A stretch of DNA of 64,000 nt from the NCBI RefSeq assembly GCF_002735905.1, contig NZ_PEBD01000010.1, forward strand, positions 682,001-746,000, read 5' to 3'. Under the pieces are notes generated by a model. The model had not been told where the DNA came from and did no database searches. It was given only the letters and a program-made list of their open reading frames with translations. Shown here piece after piece: positions 39,641 through 48,084 of this stretch. How positions within the stretch are numbered: position 1 is the first letter of the stretch; each line of letters starts with the position of its first letter. Origin of the DNA: Williamsia muralis (GTDB taxonomy: Bacteria; Actinomycetota; Actinomycetes; Mycobacteriales; Mycobacteriaceae). A program made the position numbers and the translations under genes.

Positions 39641-40312
39641 TCAGGCGCGCACCACAAACCAACCGTTCGCCGACTCCAAGGAGATGTCGGTGGGCGGGGG
39701 AGGTGGTGTCTCGGTGCTGCCGAAGCTGAAGGGTCCACCGTCGAACAGGGCGAGGTCTTCGCAGGTGAACTCGCCTGCAATCATCTCGGCATCGAAGCCC
39801 GTGATGGTGACCTCGCAGCCGCTGTGCATGCTGTCGGCGAAGTAGGCGCCGTCGACCTGCAAGCCCATGAAGGCGTCCTTCACCTGATGCGGAACGTCGG
39901 CGGGCAGATTACCGGCCGTCTCCCCGTCGACGGTGACCAAGAACCCCGCCGATGTGTCACCGAACCGGACGTCGACCTCCTTGTCGGTGCCGAACTCGCC
40001 GCCACCCGAATCCGACTGCACCACCACACATTTGTCGGTGCCGTCGGACAGCACCACGGTGTACGCGGCCTCGCCTGACTCGAAGTCGATGTCAGTGGCC
40101 GGCACGGCAACCGGACCCGCGGGGGCGTCCTTGCCACACTGGCCGGTACCGGACTTCGACTCGGTGCCCGTCTCGGATTGGGTGGCAATCGAGTCGGATG
40201 TGGCGGGGACGGCTTCCCCTGAATCCTCGGAGCAGGCGGTGAGCAGTCCGAGACAGAGAGCGCTGATGCTCAGAATCGTCGCGGGCAGTCGGTTCGAACG
40301 GGAGGCCGGCAC
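39641..40312 (-). CDS. Hypothetical lipoprotein
   Basis: This 223-residue lipoprotein starts at GTG 40312 with AAGGAGAAA upstream. The signal ends LGLLTAC (Cys about residue 27), followed by a Ser/Thr/Glu-rich linker (residues 28-56) and a folded domain with several cysteines (QCGKDAP, DKCVVV, SGCEVT, FTCEDL). The even number of cysteines suggests disulfides outside the membrane. Several conserved-looking segments are not ones I can assign to a family. It is monocistronic. Confidence 0.75.
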   Translation of the reverse strand: MPASRSNRLPATILSISALCLGLLTACSEDSGEAVPATSDSIATQSETGTESKSGTGQCGKDAPAGPVAVPATDIDFESGEAAYTVVLSDGTDKCVVVQSDSGGGEFGTDKEVDVRFGDTSAGFLVTVDGETAGNLPADVPHQVKDAFMGLQVDGAYFADSMHSGCEVTITGFDAEMIAGEFTCEDLALFDGGPFSFGSTETPPPPPTDISLESANGWFVVRA

Positions 40313-40435
40313 GGGGTTTCTCCTTGGCGGTACGAGCAGAATGCACAAGAAGTTACCGTGACCACATCGGTCGCGAAAGATCATGAATTCGTTTGAATGG
40401 CAGTGACACCTCGGGCGCCCGCCGATCTCCCGCGG

Positions 40436-41806
40436 TTACAGCATCGTCCCGGGATTGAGAATGCCCACGGGATCGAGCGCGTCCTTGATCCGCTGCGTCA
40501 GCTCGATGACGTCGGGGCCCAGCTGATCGGGCAGCCAGCCCTTCTTCAGACGTCCGACACCGTGCTCGCCGGTGATCGTGCCGCCGAGTCTGATCGCCAG
40601 GTCCATCACCTCCCCGAACGCGAGATTGGCACGTTCGGTCTCGTCGCGGTCGTTGGGATCGTGCACGATCAGCGGGTGCGTGTTGCCGTCGCCGGCGTGG
40701 GCGATGACAGAGATCAGCACCCGCCGGTCGGCGGCGATGGCCTCGATCCCATCGATGAGATCCGGCAGCTTGTGCAGCGGAACCCCGACATCCTCGAGTA
40801 GCAGGGGACCGATCTTCTCGACGGCGGGGATGGCGTACCGCCGCGCAGCGGTGAATGCCTCGCCCTCGTCGGGATCGGTGGTGGCGAACACCTCGGTGGC
40901 GCCGCAGGTGGTGAATGCTTGCTCGATGACCTCGACCTCGGAGGCTCCGGCAGCGCCTGGCGCATCGGACTGGGCGACGAGTAGGGCCCCGGCGGTACGG
41001 TCGAGGCCCATCTTCAGCTGGTCCTCGACCGCATTGATCGCGACCTTGTCCATGAACTCGAGCATCGCGGGCCGGATGGTCGACGTGATCGCGAGGACTG
41101 CCTCGGAGGCGGCATGCACCGACGCGAAGGTGCCCACCACGGTCGACGCCGGCGGCTGTGGGGGCAACAGCCGCAAGGTCACCTCGGTGATGATGCCCAG
41201 AGTGCCCTCGCTGCCGACGAACAGTTTGGTCAGCGACAGCCCGGCGCTGTCCTTGAGCCGCGGTCCGCCAAGACGCACTGCCCGCCCATCGGCGAGCACC
41301 ACTTCGAGGCCGAGGACGTAGTCGCTCGTGACGCCGTACTTCACACAACACAGGCCACCCGCGTTGGTTGCCGCGTTGCCACCGATAGAGCAGATCTCGA
41401 ACGACGACGGGTCAGGCGGATACCAGAGTCCGTGTTCCTTGACCGCGGCCTTGACCTCGGCGTTGAGCAGTCCGGGCTGGCAGATCGCCGTACGGGTGAT
41501 CGGATCGACGGTGATGTCGCGCATGTTCTCGGTGGTCAGGACGATGCCGCCGTCGATGGCGGTGGCCCCGCCGGACAGGCCGGTGCCGGCTCCGCGGGGG
41601 ATCACCGGTATGGCGTTGGCCGCACACCACTTCACGGCCGCGACCACGTCTTCGGTGCTCGTCGCGCGGACCACCGCCATCGCGGTACCCGCGTCGGGAT
41701 CGAACGCCCGGTCCTGTCGGTAGCCCGCGACGATGTCCGGATCGGTGACCACCGCCCCCGCGGGCAGGGCCGTCACCAGGTCGTCCAACACCGTCTTCGT
41801 CGACAT
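40436..41806 (-). CDS. FAD-linked oxidase, GlcD / D-lactate dehydrogenase type
   Basis: This 456-residue protein has a PCMH-type FAD domain (PVIPRGAGTGLSGGATAIDGGIVL shortened: GAGTGLSGG) with the conserved GGNAATNAGG and KYGVTSDYVLGLEVVLADG blocks, and a C-terminal cap with GDGNTHP and GTITGEHGVGRLK. It oxidises glycolate, D-lactate or another 2-hydroxy acid. No GlcE/GlcF partner genes adjoin it, so it probably acts alone or with a quinone. The ATG at 41806 opens the alignable region; a longer frame upstream has no motif. Confidence 0.93.
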   Translation of the reverse strand: MSTKTVLDDLVTALPAGAVVTDPDIVAGYRQDRAFDPDAGTAMAVVRATSTEDVVAAVKWCAANAIPVIPRGAGTGLSGGATAIDGGIVLTTENMRDITVDPITRTAICQPGLLNAEVKAAVKEHGLWYPPDPSSFEICSIGGNAATNAGGLCCVKYGVTSDYVLGLEVVLADGRAVRLGGPRLKDSAGLSLTKLFVGSEGTLGIITEVTLRLLPPQPPASTVVGTFASVHAASEAVLAITSTIRPAMLEFMDKVAINAVEDQLKMGLDRTAGALLVAQSDAPGAAGASEVEVIEQAFTTCGATEVFATTDPDEGEAFTAARRYAIPAVEKIGPLLLEDVGVPLHKLPDLIDGIEAIAADRRVLISVIAHAGDGNTHPLIVHDPNDRDETERANLAFGEVMDLAIRLGGTITGEHGVGRLKKGWLPDQLGPDVIELTQRIKDALDPVGILNPGTML

Positions 41807-41877
41807 GTTCGCAGCGTAATCGTCCCTGTCGGGAGCTGCCGCGAAGTCGCCGATCAATGCCGGCGTCGGGGGGCGCG

Positions 41878-42336
41878 TCAGCGCAGCGCGGGCGAGATGA
41901 GCGAGGAGATCTGCTGTGCCCATTCGGCCGCCTGCACCTTGGCGCTCACCTTCGACGACGCATCGTGGCGTCCGTGCTCGCCCACCTGGGTGGCGCCGAG
42001 TTCGGTGAGCTTTTCGGCCATGATCTCGCCGCCGCGGTTGTAGGTGTCGTCGTAGACGCTGTCGCCGAGGCCGAACATGGCAAAGCGGAGACCATCGAGG
42101 GCGGGCTTTTCGTCGTCGAGGGCCTCGGCGAACGGCTCGGCTCCGGTGGGGAGTTCGCCCTCGCCATAGGTCGAGCAGACCACCACGTAGAAGTCCTCGG
42201 CGGAGAGGTCTTCGACGGCGAACTCGGACATGTCGTACATCGACACGTCATGGTTGTCGGCCAGCACGTCGGAGATGGAATCGGACACCACTTCGGCGGT
42301 TCCGGTCTCGCTGCCGTACAGGATCACAACAGACAT
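41878..42336 (-). CDS. Flavodoxin domain protein (MioC-like)
   Basis: This 152-residue protein has the FMN phosphate loop YGSETGTAE near its start and later flavin-contact loops STYGEGELPTGAEPF and FGLGDSVYDDTYN. The segment matches short-chain flavodoxins of the MioC / sulfite reductase flavodoxin-domain type rather than long-chain flavodoxins. It could deliver single electrons to a nearby oxidoreductase. It starts 71 nt before the GlcD-type gene on the same strand. Confidence 0.9.
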   Translation of the reverse strand: MSVVILYGSETGTAEVVSDSISDVLADNHDVSMYDMSEFAVEDLSAEDFYVVVCSTYGEGELPTGAEPFAEALDDEKPALDGLRFAMFGLGDSVYDDTYNRGGEIMAEKLTELGATQVGEHGRHDASSKVSAKVQAAEWAQQISSLISPALR

Positions 42337-42588
42337 CTTCTTCTCTCTCCATCCGGTCTCGTCGGCAACTGAGGGTACCCTATGTCGCGGCAGGTGCCGG
42401 GTGCCCGATCAGCGATTTTAGCGATCGTCGGGTCAACTTCACAGTCCGTGCCGCCGGGGGATCTTGCCGCCTGGCGGCCTGCGTGATGGCGCGGCGCGGG
42501 GACCGTGTCTGCCCGGGGATAATCACCTGACATCGTCGGCTCGGCTCGATACGCTCCGGGAGACGATGTTCAAGCAAAGGAGCAGTCG

Positions 42589-42750
42589 ATGGCCGAAGAT
42601 TCAGAGACCAAGCGTAAGTTCCGAGAAGCATTGGAGCGCAAGAAGAATCGTGATCTGCCCACGGGTGATCACAAGGATTCGGCATCCAAGGCGTCCGGCC
42701 AGCACGGGCCTGAAGGTGGCCCGCATCAGTTCCGGCGCAAAACCGGGTAG
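42589..42750 (+). CDS. Small DUF5302-type protein
   Basis: This 53-residue ORF starts at ATG 42589 with AAGGAG 7 nt upstream and ends at TAG 42750. The product is very polar: MAEDSETKRKFREALERKK at the start and QHGPEGGPHQFRRKTG at the end. The start and the Gly/His/Arg-rich tail fit the DUF5302 family of small actinobacterial proteins. Its function is unknown. It stands alone between the flavodoxin and mmsA, and is short enough to be missed by usual length cut-offs. Confidence 0.78.
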   Translation: MAEDSETKRKFREALERKKNRDLPTGDHKDSASKASGQHGPEGGPHQFRRKTG

Positions 42751-42786
42751 TTCCTGAACAGGTCATCTGCTGCTGGAGCTCGCATT

Positions 42787-42802
42787 ACTAGGAAGTCCTA
42801 GT
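42787..42802. promoter_or_regulatory. Palindromic operator upstream of mmsA
   Basis: ACTAGGAAGTCCTAGT is a perfect inverted repeat (7-bp arms ACTAGGA/TCCTAGT, 2-nt spacer). It ends one base before TATAGT (42804-42809), a possible -10. A bound repressor would block the promoter of the valine catabolic operon. The shape is TetR-like; the regulator is not in the window. Confidence 0.7.
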
Positions 42803-42849
42803 ATATAGTGATGGGGACAACACGGCAGTAGATGACTTGTGAGGTACCC

Positions 42850-44370
42850 ATGACCAGGCAGATCGATCACTTTATCGATGGGGCGCACAACCCCGGAACA
42901 AGCGGCCGCACCGCCGATGTGATGAACCCGAGCACCGGCAAGGTGCAGGCCACCGTGCCGATGGCCAACCAGGCCGACATCGACGCCGCGGTCGCCAGTG
43001 CCGTCGAGGCGCAGAAGGTGTGGGCTGCCTGGAACCCCCAGCGCCGTGCGCGCGTGATGATGAAGTTCGTGGATCTCGTCGGTCAGAACATGGACGAGCT
43101 CGCCACCCTGCTGTCGATCGAGCACGGCAAGACCGTTCCCGACGCAAAGGGCGACATCCAGCGCGGCGTCGAGGTGATCGAGTTCGCCATCGGCATCCCG
43201 CACCTGCTCAAAGGTGAGTTCACCGAAGGTGCCGGCACCGGCATCGACGTGCACTCGGTGCGCCAGCCGCTCGGTGTGGTCGCAGGCATCACCCCATTCA
43301 ACTTCCCGGCGATGATCCCGCTGTGGAAAGCCGGACCCGCCTTGGCCTGTGGCAACGCGTTCATCCTCAAGCCCAGCGAGCGCGACCCCTCCGTGCCGGT
43401 GCGTCTGGCCGAGCTGTTCCTCGAGGCGGGACTGCCGCCGGGCGTGTTCCAGGTGATCCATGGCGACAAGGAAGCCGTCGACGGATTGCTGCACCACAAG
43501 GACATCCAGGCGTTCGGCTTCGTCGGCAGCTCCGACATCGCGCAGTACATCTACTCCACCGCGGCCGCGAACGGTAAGCGCGCGCAGTGCTTCGGCGGCG
43601 CGAAGAACCACATGATCATCCTTCCGGATGCCGACCTCGACCAGGTCGCCGATGCGCTGATCGGTGCCGGGTACGGCAGTGCCGGCGAGCGTTGCATGGC
43701 CATCTCGGTGGCCGTGCCGGTTGGCGAGGCCACCGCAACCCGCTTGCGCGACAAGCTGGTCGACAAGGTGAACGCACTTCGCGTCGGCCACAGCCATGAC
43801 ATCAAGGCGGACTACGGCCCACTGGTCACCAAGGCCGCGCTCGAGCGGGTCAAGGACTACATCCAGCAGGGTGTCGACGCCGGCGCCGAGCTGGTCATCG
43901 ACGGCCGCGAGCGCACCACCGACGACCTCACCTTCGACGGCGAGAGCCTCGAAGAGGGTTACTTCATCGGACCTACGCTCTTCGATCACGTCAAGAAGGA
44001 TCAGTCGATCTACCTCGACGAGATCTTCGGCCCGGTCGTCTGCATCGTGCGCGCAAAGGATTACGAAGAGGCGCTTGCCCTTCCGACCGAGCACGAATAC
44101 GGCAACGGTGTCTCGATCTTCACCCAGGACGGCGACGCCGCTCGCGACTTCACCGCACGTGTGCAGGTGGGCATGGTCGGTGTGAACGTGCCCATTCCGG
44201 TGCCGGTGGCCTACCACAGCTTCGGTGGCTGGAAGCGTTCGGGATTCGGTGATCTGAACCAGCACGGCCCCGCGTCGATCCAGTTCTACACCAAGGTCAA
44301 GACCATCACGACCCGGTGGCCGTCCGGCATCAAGGATGGCGCCGAGTTCGTCATCCCGACCATGGACTGA
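42850..44370 (+). CDS. mmsA: CoA-acylating methylmalonate-semialdehyde dehydrogenase
   Basis: This 506-residue aldehyde dehydrogenase has the MmsA features: FNFPAMIPLWKAGPAL, SSDIAQYIYSTAA, the catalytic Cys in SAGERCMAIS, and the helix SIEHGKTVPDAKGDIQRG. It converts methylmalonate semialdehyde to propionyl-CoA in valine and thymine breakdown. ATG 42850 is chosen over an upstream in-frame ATG at 42832. It is first of three co-directional genes for valine catabolism. Confidence 0.95.
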   Translation: MTRQIDHFIDGAHNPGTSGRTADVMNPSTGKVQATVPMANQADIDAAVASAVEAQKVWAAWNPQRRARVMMKFVDLVGQNMDELATLLSIEHGKTVPDAKGDIQRGVEVIEFAIGIPHLLKGEFTEGAGTGIDVHSVRQPLGVVAGITPFNFPAMIPLWKAGPALACGNAFILKPSERDPSVPVRLAELFLEAGLPPGVFQVIHGDKEAVDGLLHHKDIQAFGFVGSSDIAQYIYSTAAANGKRAQCFGGAKNHMIILPDADLDQVADALIGAGYGSAGERCMAISVAVPVGEATATRLRDKLVDKVNALRVGHSHDIKADYGPLVTKAALERVKDYIQQGVDAGAELVIDGRERTTDDLTFDGESLEEGYFIGPTLFDHVKKDQSIYLDEIFGPVVCIVRAKDYEEALALPTEHEYGNGVSIFTQDGDAARDFTARVQVGMVGVNVPIPVPVAYHSFGGWKRSGFGDLNQHGPASIQFYTKVKTITTRWPSGIKDGAEFVIPTMD

Positions 44371-44381
44371 GAGACCGGCCG

Positions 44382-45545
44382 GTGTCTTTCGACATGGATG
44401 ACGATGACAAGGTCATCGTCGACACCGCCTCGGCGTTCGCGCGCAAGAGGCTCGAGCCACACGCCCTCGACTGGGATGAGCGCAAGCACTTCCCGGTCGA
44501 GGAGCTACGCGAGGCGGCCGAACTCGGCATGGCGGGCATCTACACGAGCGAAGACGTGGGCGGAAGCGGTCTGCGGCGGATCGACGGCGTGCGCATCTTC
44601 GAGGAATTGGCGAAGGCCGATCCCACCACGGCGGCCTTCCTGTCGATCCACAACATGTGCACGTGGATGGTCGACTCGTACGGCACGGACGATCAACGCA
44701 CCACATGGGCGGCAAAGATGGCATCGATGGAGGCCGTCGCCAGCTATTGCCTGACCGAACCCGCGGCCGGGAGTGACGCGGCGGCGCTGCGCACCAAGGC
44801 AGTTCGCGACGGCGACGACTACCTGCTGAACGGGGTCAAGCAATTCATCTCCGGCGGTGGTGTCTCTGACGTGTACATCGTGATGGCCCGTACCGGTGCG
44901 GAGGGTCCCAAGGGGATCTCGACGTTCATCGTGCCGTCGGACACGCCTGGACTCTCGTTCGGCGCCAATGAGCAGAAGATGGGCTGGAACGCGCAGCCCA
45001 CCGCTCAGGTCATCATGGAGGACGCGCGGGTACCGGCGGCCAATCTCCTCGGTGGCGTGGAGGGGACAGGCTTCGGCATCGCGATGAACGGACTCAACGG
45101 TGGTCGCATCAACATCGCCGCATGTTCGCTGGGGGGTGCCCAGGCGGCCTACAACAAGGCCATCACCTACGTGTCCGACCGAGAAGCGTTCGGCGGCAAG
45201 CTGATCGACGAACCGACCATCCGGTTCACCCTCGCCGACATGGCCACGTCGCTGGAGACCGCCCGCCTCATCCTGTGGCGGGCCGCCGATGCACTCGACG
45301 CCGGTCATCCCGACAAGGTCGAGCTCTGCGCGATGGCCAAGCGGTATGTGACCGACACCTGCTTCGAGGTCGCCGATCAGGCGCTGCAGTTGCACGGCGG
45401 ATACGGATACCTGCGTGAGTACGGTCTGGAGAAAATCGTCCGAGACCTCCGGGTGAACCGAATACTGGAGGGCACCAACGAGATCATGCGGGTTGTGATC
45501 GGCCGCGCAGAGGCGGACAAGTCGACAAAGGGGCAATACCTATGA
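44382..45545 (+). CDS. Acyl-CoA dehydrogenase (isobutyryl-CoA dehydrogenase-like)
   Basis: This 387-residue flavoprotein has the acyl-CoA dehydrogenase signatures CLTEPAAGSDAAAL and QLHGGYGYLREYGLEKIVRDLR (in part), and a C-terminal GTNEIMRVVIGRA. It sits between mmsA and mmsB, so it is probably the isobutyryl-CoA dehydrogenase of valine breakdown; the sequence alone gives only the superfamily. GTG 44382, 11 nt after mmsA, or ATG 44394 could start it. Its stop overlaps the mmsB start. Confidence 0.9.
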   Translation: MSFDMDDDDKVIVDTASAFARKRLEPHALDWDERKHFPVEELREAAELGMAGIYTSEDVGGSGLRRIDGVRIFEELAKADPTTAAFLSIHNMCTWMVDSYGTDDQRTTWAAKMASMEAVASYCLTEPAAGSDAAALRTKAVRDGDDYLLNGVKQFISGGGVSDVYIVMARTGAEGPKGISTFIVPSDTPGLSFGANEQKMGWNAQPTAQVIMEDARVPAANLLGGVEGTGFGIAMNGLNGGRINIAACSLGGAQAAYNKAITYVSDREAFGGKLIDEPTIRFTLADMATSLETARLILWRAADALDAGHPDKVELCAMAKRYVTDTCFEVADQALQLHGGYGYLREYGLEKIVRDLRVNRILEGTNEIMRVVIGRAEADKSTKGQYL

Positions 45546-46411
45546 GCACCATCGCGTTCCTCGGTCTGGGCCACATGGGCGGACCCATGGCAAAGAACCT
45601 GGTCAAGGCCGGGCACACCGTGCACGGATACGATCCGTCGCCCGAGGCGGCCGTGGCTGCCAAGGAAAACGGTGTGGAGGTGTTCGCCGGGGGCATCGAG
45701 GCGGTTGCCGACGCCGACGTGGTGATCACCATGCTCCCGCACGGCAAGGCTGTCATCGATTGCTACGAACAGATCCTGCCCGGCGCCAAGACCGGTGCGC
45801 TGCTGATCGACAGCTCCACCATCTCGGTCGACGACGCCCGCAAGATCCACCAGCACGCGGACGACCACGGGTTCGCGCAGATCGACGCCCCGGTTTCCGG
45901 TGGTGTGAAGGGTGCCGACGCCGGGACGCTTGCGTTCATGGTCGGAGGCACCGAAGAAGCGTTCGTCGCCGCGCAGACCATTTTGGAGCCCATGGCCGGA
46001 AAGGTCATCCACTGCGGCGACCCCGGCAGTGGTCAGGCCGCGAAAGTCTGCAACAACATGGTGCTCGCCGTGCAGCAGATCGCCATCGGTGAGGCGTTTG
46101 TGCTCGCCGAGAAGCTCGGGCTGCAGGCGCAGGCGTTGTACGACGTGATCACCGGCGCCACCGGTAACTGCTGGGCCGTGCACACCAACTGCCCGGTTCC
46201 GGGTCCGGTGCCGACCTCGCCAGCCAACAACGACTTCAAGCCGGGGTTCGCCACCGCACTGATGAACAAAGACCTGGGTTTGGCGATGGCGGCGGTGGAG
46301 TCAACCGGTGCGACCGCCCCGCTCGGAGAACACGCGGCCACCCTGTACGCAGACTTTGCGCAGGACAACGCCGGTAAGGACTTCAGCGCGATCATCGAAA
46401 CGCTGCGCTGA
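45542..46411 (+). CDS. mmsB: 3-hydroxyisobutyrate dehydrogenase
   Basis: This 289-residue enzyme has the beta-hydroxyacid dehydrogenase motifs: LGLGHMGGPMAKNL for NAD, DSSTISVDDARK for substrate, and the catalytic Lys in GSGQAAKVCNNM. It oxidises 3-hydroxyisobutyrate to methylmalonate semialdehyde, the substrate of MmsA. The ATG overlaps the dehydrogenase stop by 4 nt. It completes a short valine catabolic operon. Confidence 0.95.
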   Translation: MSTIAFLGLGHMGGPMAKNLVKAGHTVHGYDPSPEAAVAAKENGVEVFAGGIEAVADADVVITMLPHGKAVIDCYEQILPGAKTGALLIDSSTISVDDARKIHQHADDHGFAQIDAPVSGGVKGADAGTLAFMVGGTEEAFVAAQTILEPMAGKVIHCGDPGSGQAAKVCNNMVLAVQQIAIGEAFVLAEKLGLQAQALYDVITGATGNCWAVHTNCPVPGPVPTSPANNDFKPGFATALMNKDLGLAMAAVESTGATAPLGEHAATLYADFAQDNAGKDFSAIIETLR

Positions 46412-46425
46412 GACGCTGCGCTGAG
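46400..46425 (+). repeat. Tandem 13-bp duplication across the mmsB stop
   Basis: ACGCTGCGCTGAG occurs twice in direct tandem (46400-46412 and 46413-46425), covering the last codons and stop of mmsB. A third, more diverged copy may follow (46434-46450). It looks like slippage and does not change the protein, since the first stop is kept. Confidence 0.75.
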
Positions 46426-46568
46426 ACACAAGGCGTTGCGTTGAAACGCTCCCCTCGGGTACGGGAAAGTCGACCGACCGAACGCTAGTACGGCCGTTCT
46501 GCCCGCTGAATCGGTCGATGCGTGAATGATGGGAGGGACGCCCGCCGACGATCCCGAGGAGCACCCCC

Positions 46569-48002
46569 ATGGCACCAACTCACACGCAGAAGTTCTACAT
46601 CGACGGACAGTGGGTGGACCCGGTGTCCACCTCGACCCTCGACGTCATCAACCCGGCAACCGAAGAGGTCGTCGCGACGATCGCCCTCGGTGACGAGAAG
46701 GATGTCGAACACGCTGTTGCGGCGGCGCGCAAGGCGTTCGAGACGTTCTCCGAGACCACCCGCGAAGAGCGTATTTCGTTGTTGGAGAAGATCATCGAGG
46801 TGTACTCGCGACGCCTCGGCGACCTCGCCGAAGCGGTCAGCATCGAGATGGGTGCTCCGGTGAGTCTCGCGCAGGGAGCGCAGGCTCCGGCCGGCCTGGG
46901 GCATCTCATGTTCGGCCTGGAAGCACTGAAGAACTTCGAGTTCGAGGAGAAGGTCAACTCCACCACGGTGGTCCGCGAACCGGTCGGCGTCTGCGCACTG
47001 ATCACCCCCTGGAACTGGCCGCTGAACCAGATCGGAGCCAAGGTGGCCCCGGCTCTGGCCGCGGGCTGCACCGTGGTGCTCAAGCCGTCTGAGATCGCGC
47101 CGCTCAGCGGACTGGTGTTCGCCGAGATCCTCGACGAGGCGGGCGTGCCGCCTGGCGTGTTCAACCTGGTCAACGGCGACGGCCCGACCGTGGGTGCGGC
47201 GTTGTCCTCGCACCCGGAGGTCGACATGGTCTCGTTCACCGGCTCCACGCGGGCGGGCATCGAGGTGGCCAGGAATGCGGCTCCCACGGTCAAGCGTGTG
47301 GCGCAGGAACTCGGTGGCAAGTCCGCGAACATCATTCTCGACGACGATGCACTCGCCGACTCCGTGGCGCGTGATGTCGCGGCGATGGTGGTCAACTCGG
47401 GCCAGTCGTGCAACGCGGGATCACGCATCCTCGTTCCGGCCGGCCGGATGGACGAGGCAGCTGAGATCGCCAGGGAGACGGCGGCAAAGATCGTCGTCGG
47501 GTCGCCCGCGGACGAGAACACGCAGATCGGACCGGTGGTCTCGCAAGCTCAGTTCGACAAGATCCAACGGCTCATCGAAACCGGTGTCGACGAGGGCGCC
47601 GACGTGGTCGTCGGTGGTCCGGGCCGCCCGGAAGGCGTCGACGTCGGCTACTTCGTCAAACCGACGGTATTCGCGAACGTCACCAACGACATGACCATCG
47701 CCCGCGAAGAGATCTTCGGTCCGGTGATGGTCCTCATCGGGTATCAGGACGAAGACGACGCAGTCCGCATCGCCAATGACTCGAGCTACGGACTCGGCGG
47801 CATGGTCTCGTCTGCGGACACCGATCGCGCGCGCAAGGTCGCCCGCAAGATGCGTACCGGAACCGTGCACATCAACGGTGCCCCGCTGGCCATGGATTCA
47901 CCGTTCGGTGGTTACAAGCAATCGGGCAACGGCCGCGAGTTCGGCAAGTTCGGTATGGAGGAGTTCTTGGAGGTCAAGTCGATCTTCGGAGACAACGCGT
48001 AG
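46569..48002 (+). CDS. Aldehyde dehydrogenase family protein
   Basis: This 477-residue NAD(P)-dependent aldehyde dehydrogenase has the catalytic Cys in SGQSCNAGSR, Glu in QELGGKSAN, and the motif TPWNWPLNQIGAKVAPALAAG in part. GAGGAG lies about 7 nt before the ATG. Relatives use a wide range of aldehydes. It stands alone between the valine operon and the HsaA-like gene; its substrate is not readable. Confidence 0.92.
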   Translation: MAPTHTQKFYIDGQWVDPVSTSTLDVINPATEEVVATIALGDEKDVEHAVAAARKAFETFSETTREERISLLEKIIEVYSRRLGDLAEAVSIEMGAPVSLAQGAQAPAGLGHLMFGLEALKNFEFEEKVNSTTVVREPVGVCALITPWNWPLNQIGAKVAPALAAGCTVVLKPSEIAPLSGLVFAEILDEAGVPPGVFNLVNGDGPTVGAALSSHPEVDMVSFTGSTRAGIEVARNAAPTVKRVAQELGGKSANIILDDDALADSVARDVAAMVVNSGQSCNAGSRILVPAGRMDEAAEIARETAAKIVVGSPADENTQIGPVVSQAQFDKIQRLIETGVDEGADVVVGGPGRPEGVDVGYFVKPTVFANVTNDMTIAREEIFGPVMVLIGYQDEDDAVRIANDSSYGLGGMVSSADTDRARKVARKMRTGTVHINGAPLAMDSPFGGYKQSGNGREFGKFGMEEFLEVKSIFGDNA

Positions 48003-48048
48003 CCCGGGAGAGCGTTTCGCCTCGTCGGGACATTCGAGTTCGCTAGAG

Positions 48049-48062
48049 TAGAACGTGTTCTA
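48049..48062. promoter_or_regulatory. KstR-type operator upstream of the HsaA-like gene
   Basis: TAGAACGTGTTCTA exactly fits the known KstR consensus TNNAACNNGTTNNA and is a palindrome with 6-bp arms. It lies 22 nt before the ATG at 48085. KstR is the TetR-family repressor of cholesterol catabolism in mycobacteria and rhodococci. A kstR gene is not in the window. Confidence 0.82.
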
Positions 48063-48084
48063 GTTTCTTGCGAATGGAGTGGTC

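Noticed and set aside
46480-46499. GAACG...CGTTC inverted repeat before the aldehyde dehydrogenase as an operator
   Set aside because: The arms are only 5 bp with a 10-nt spacer and it does not match the KstR core; too weak to call.
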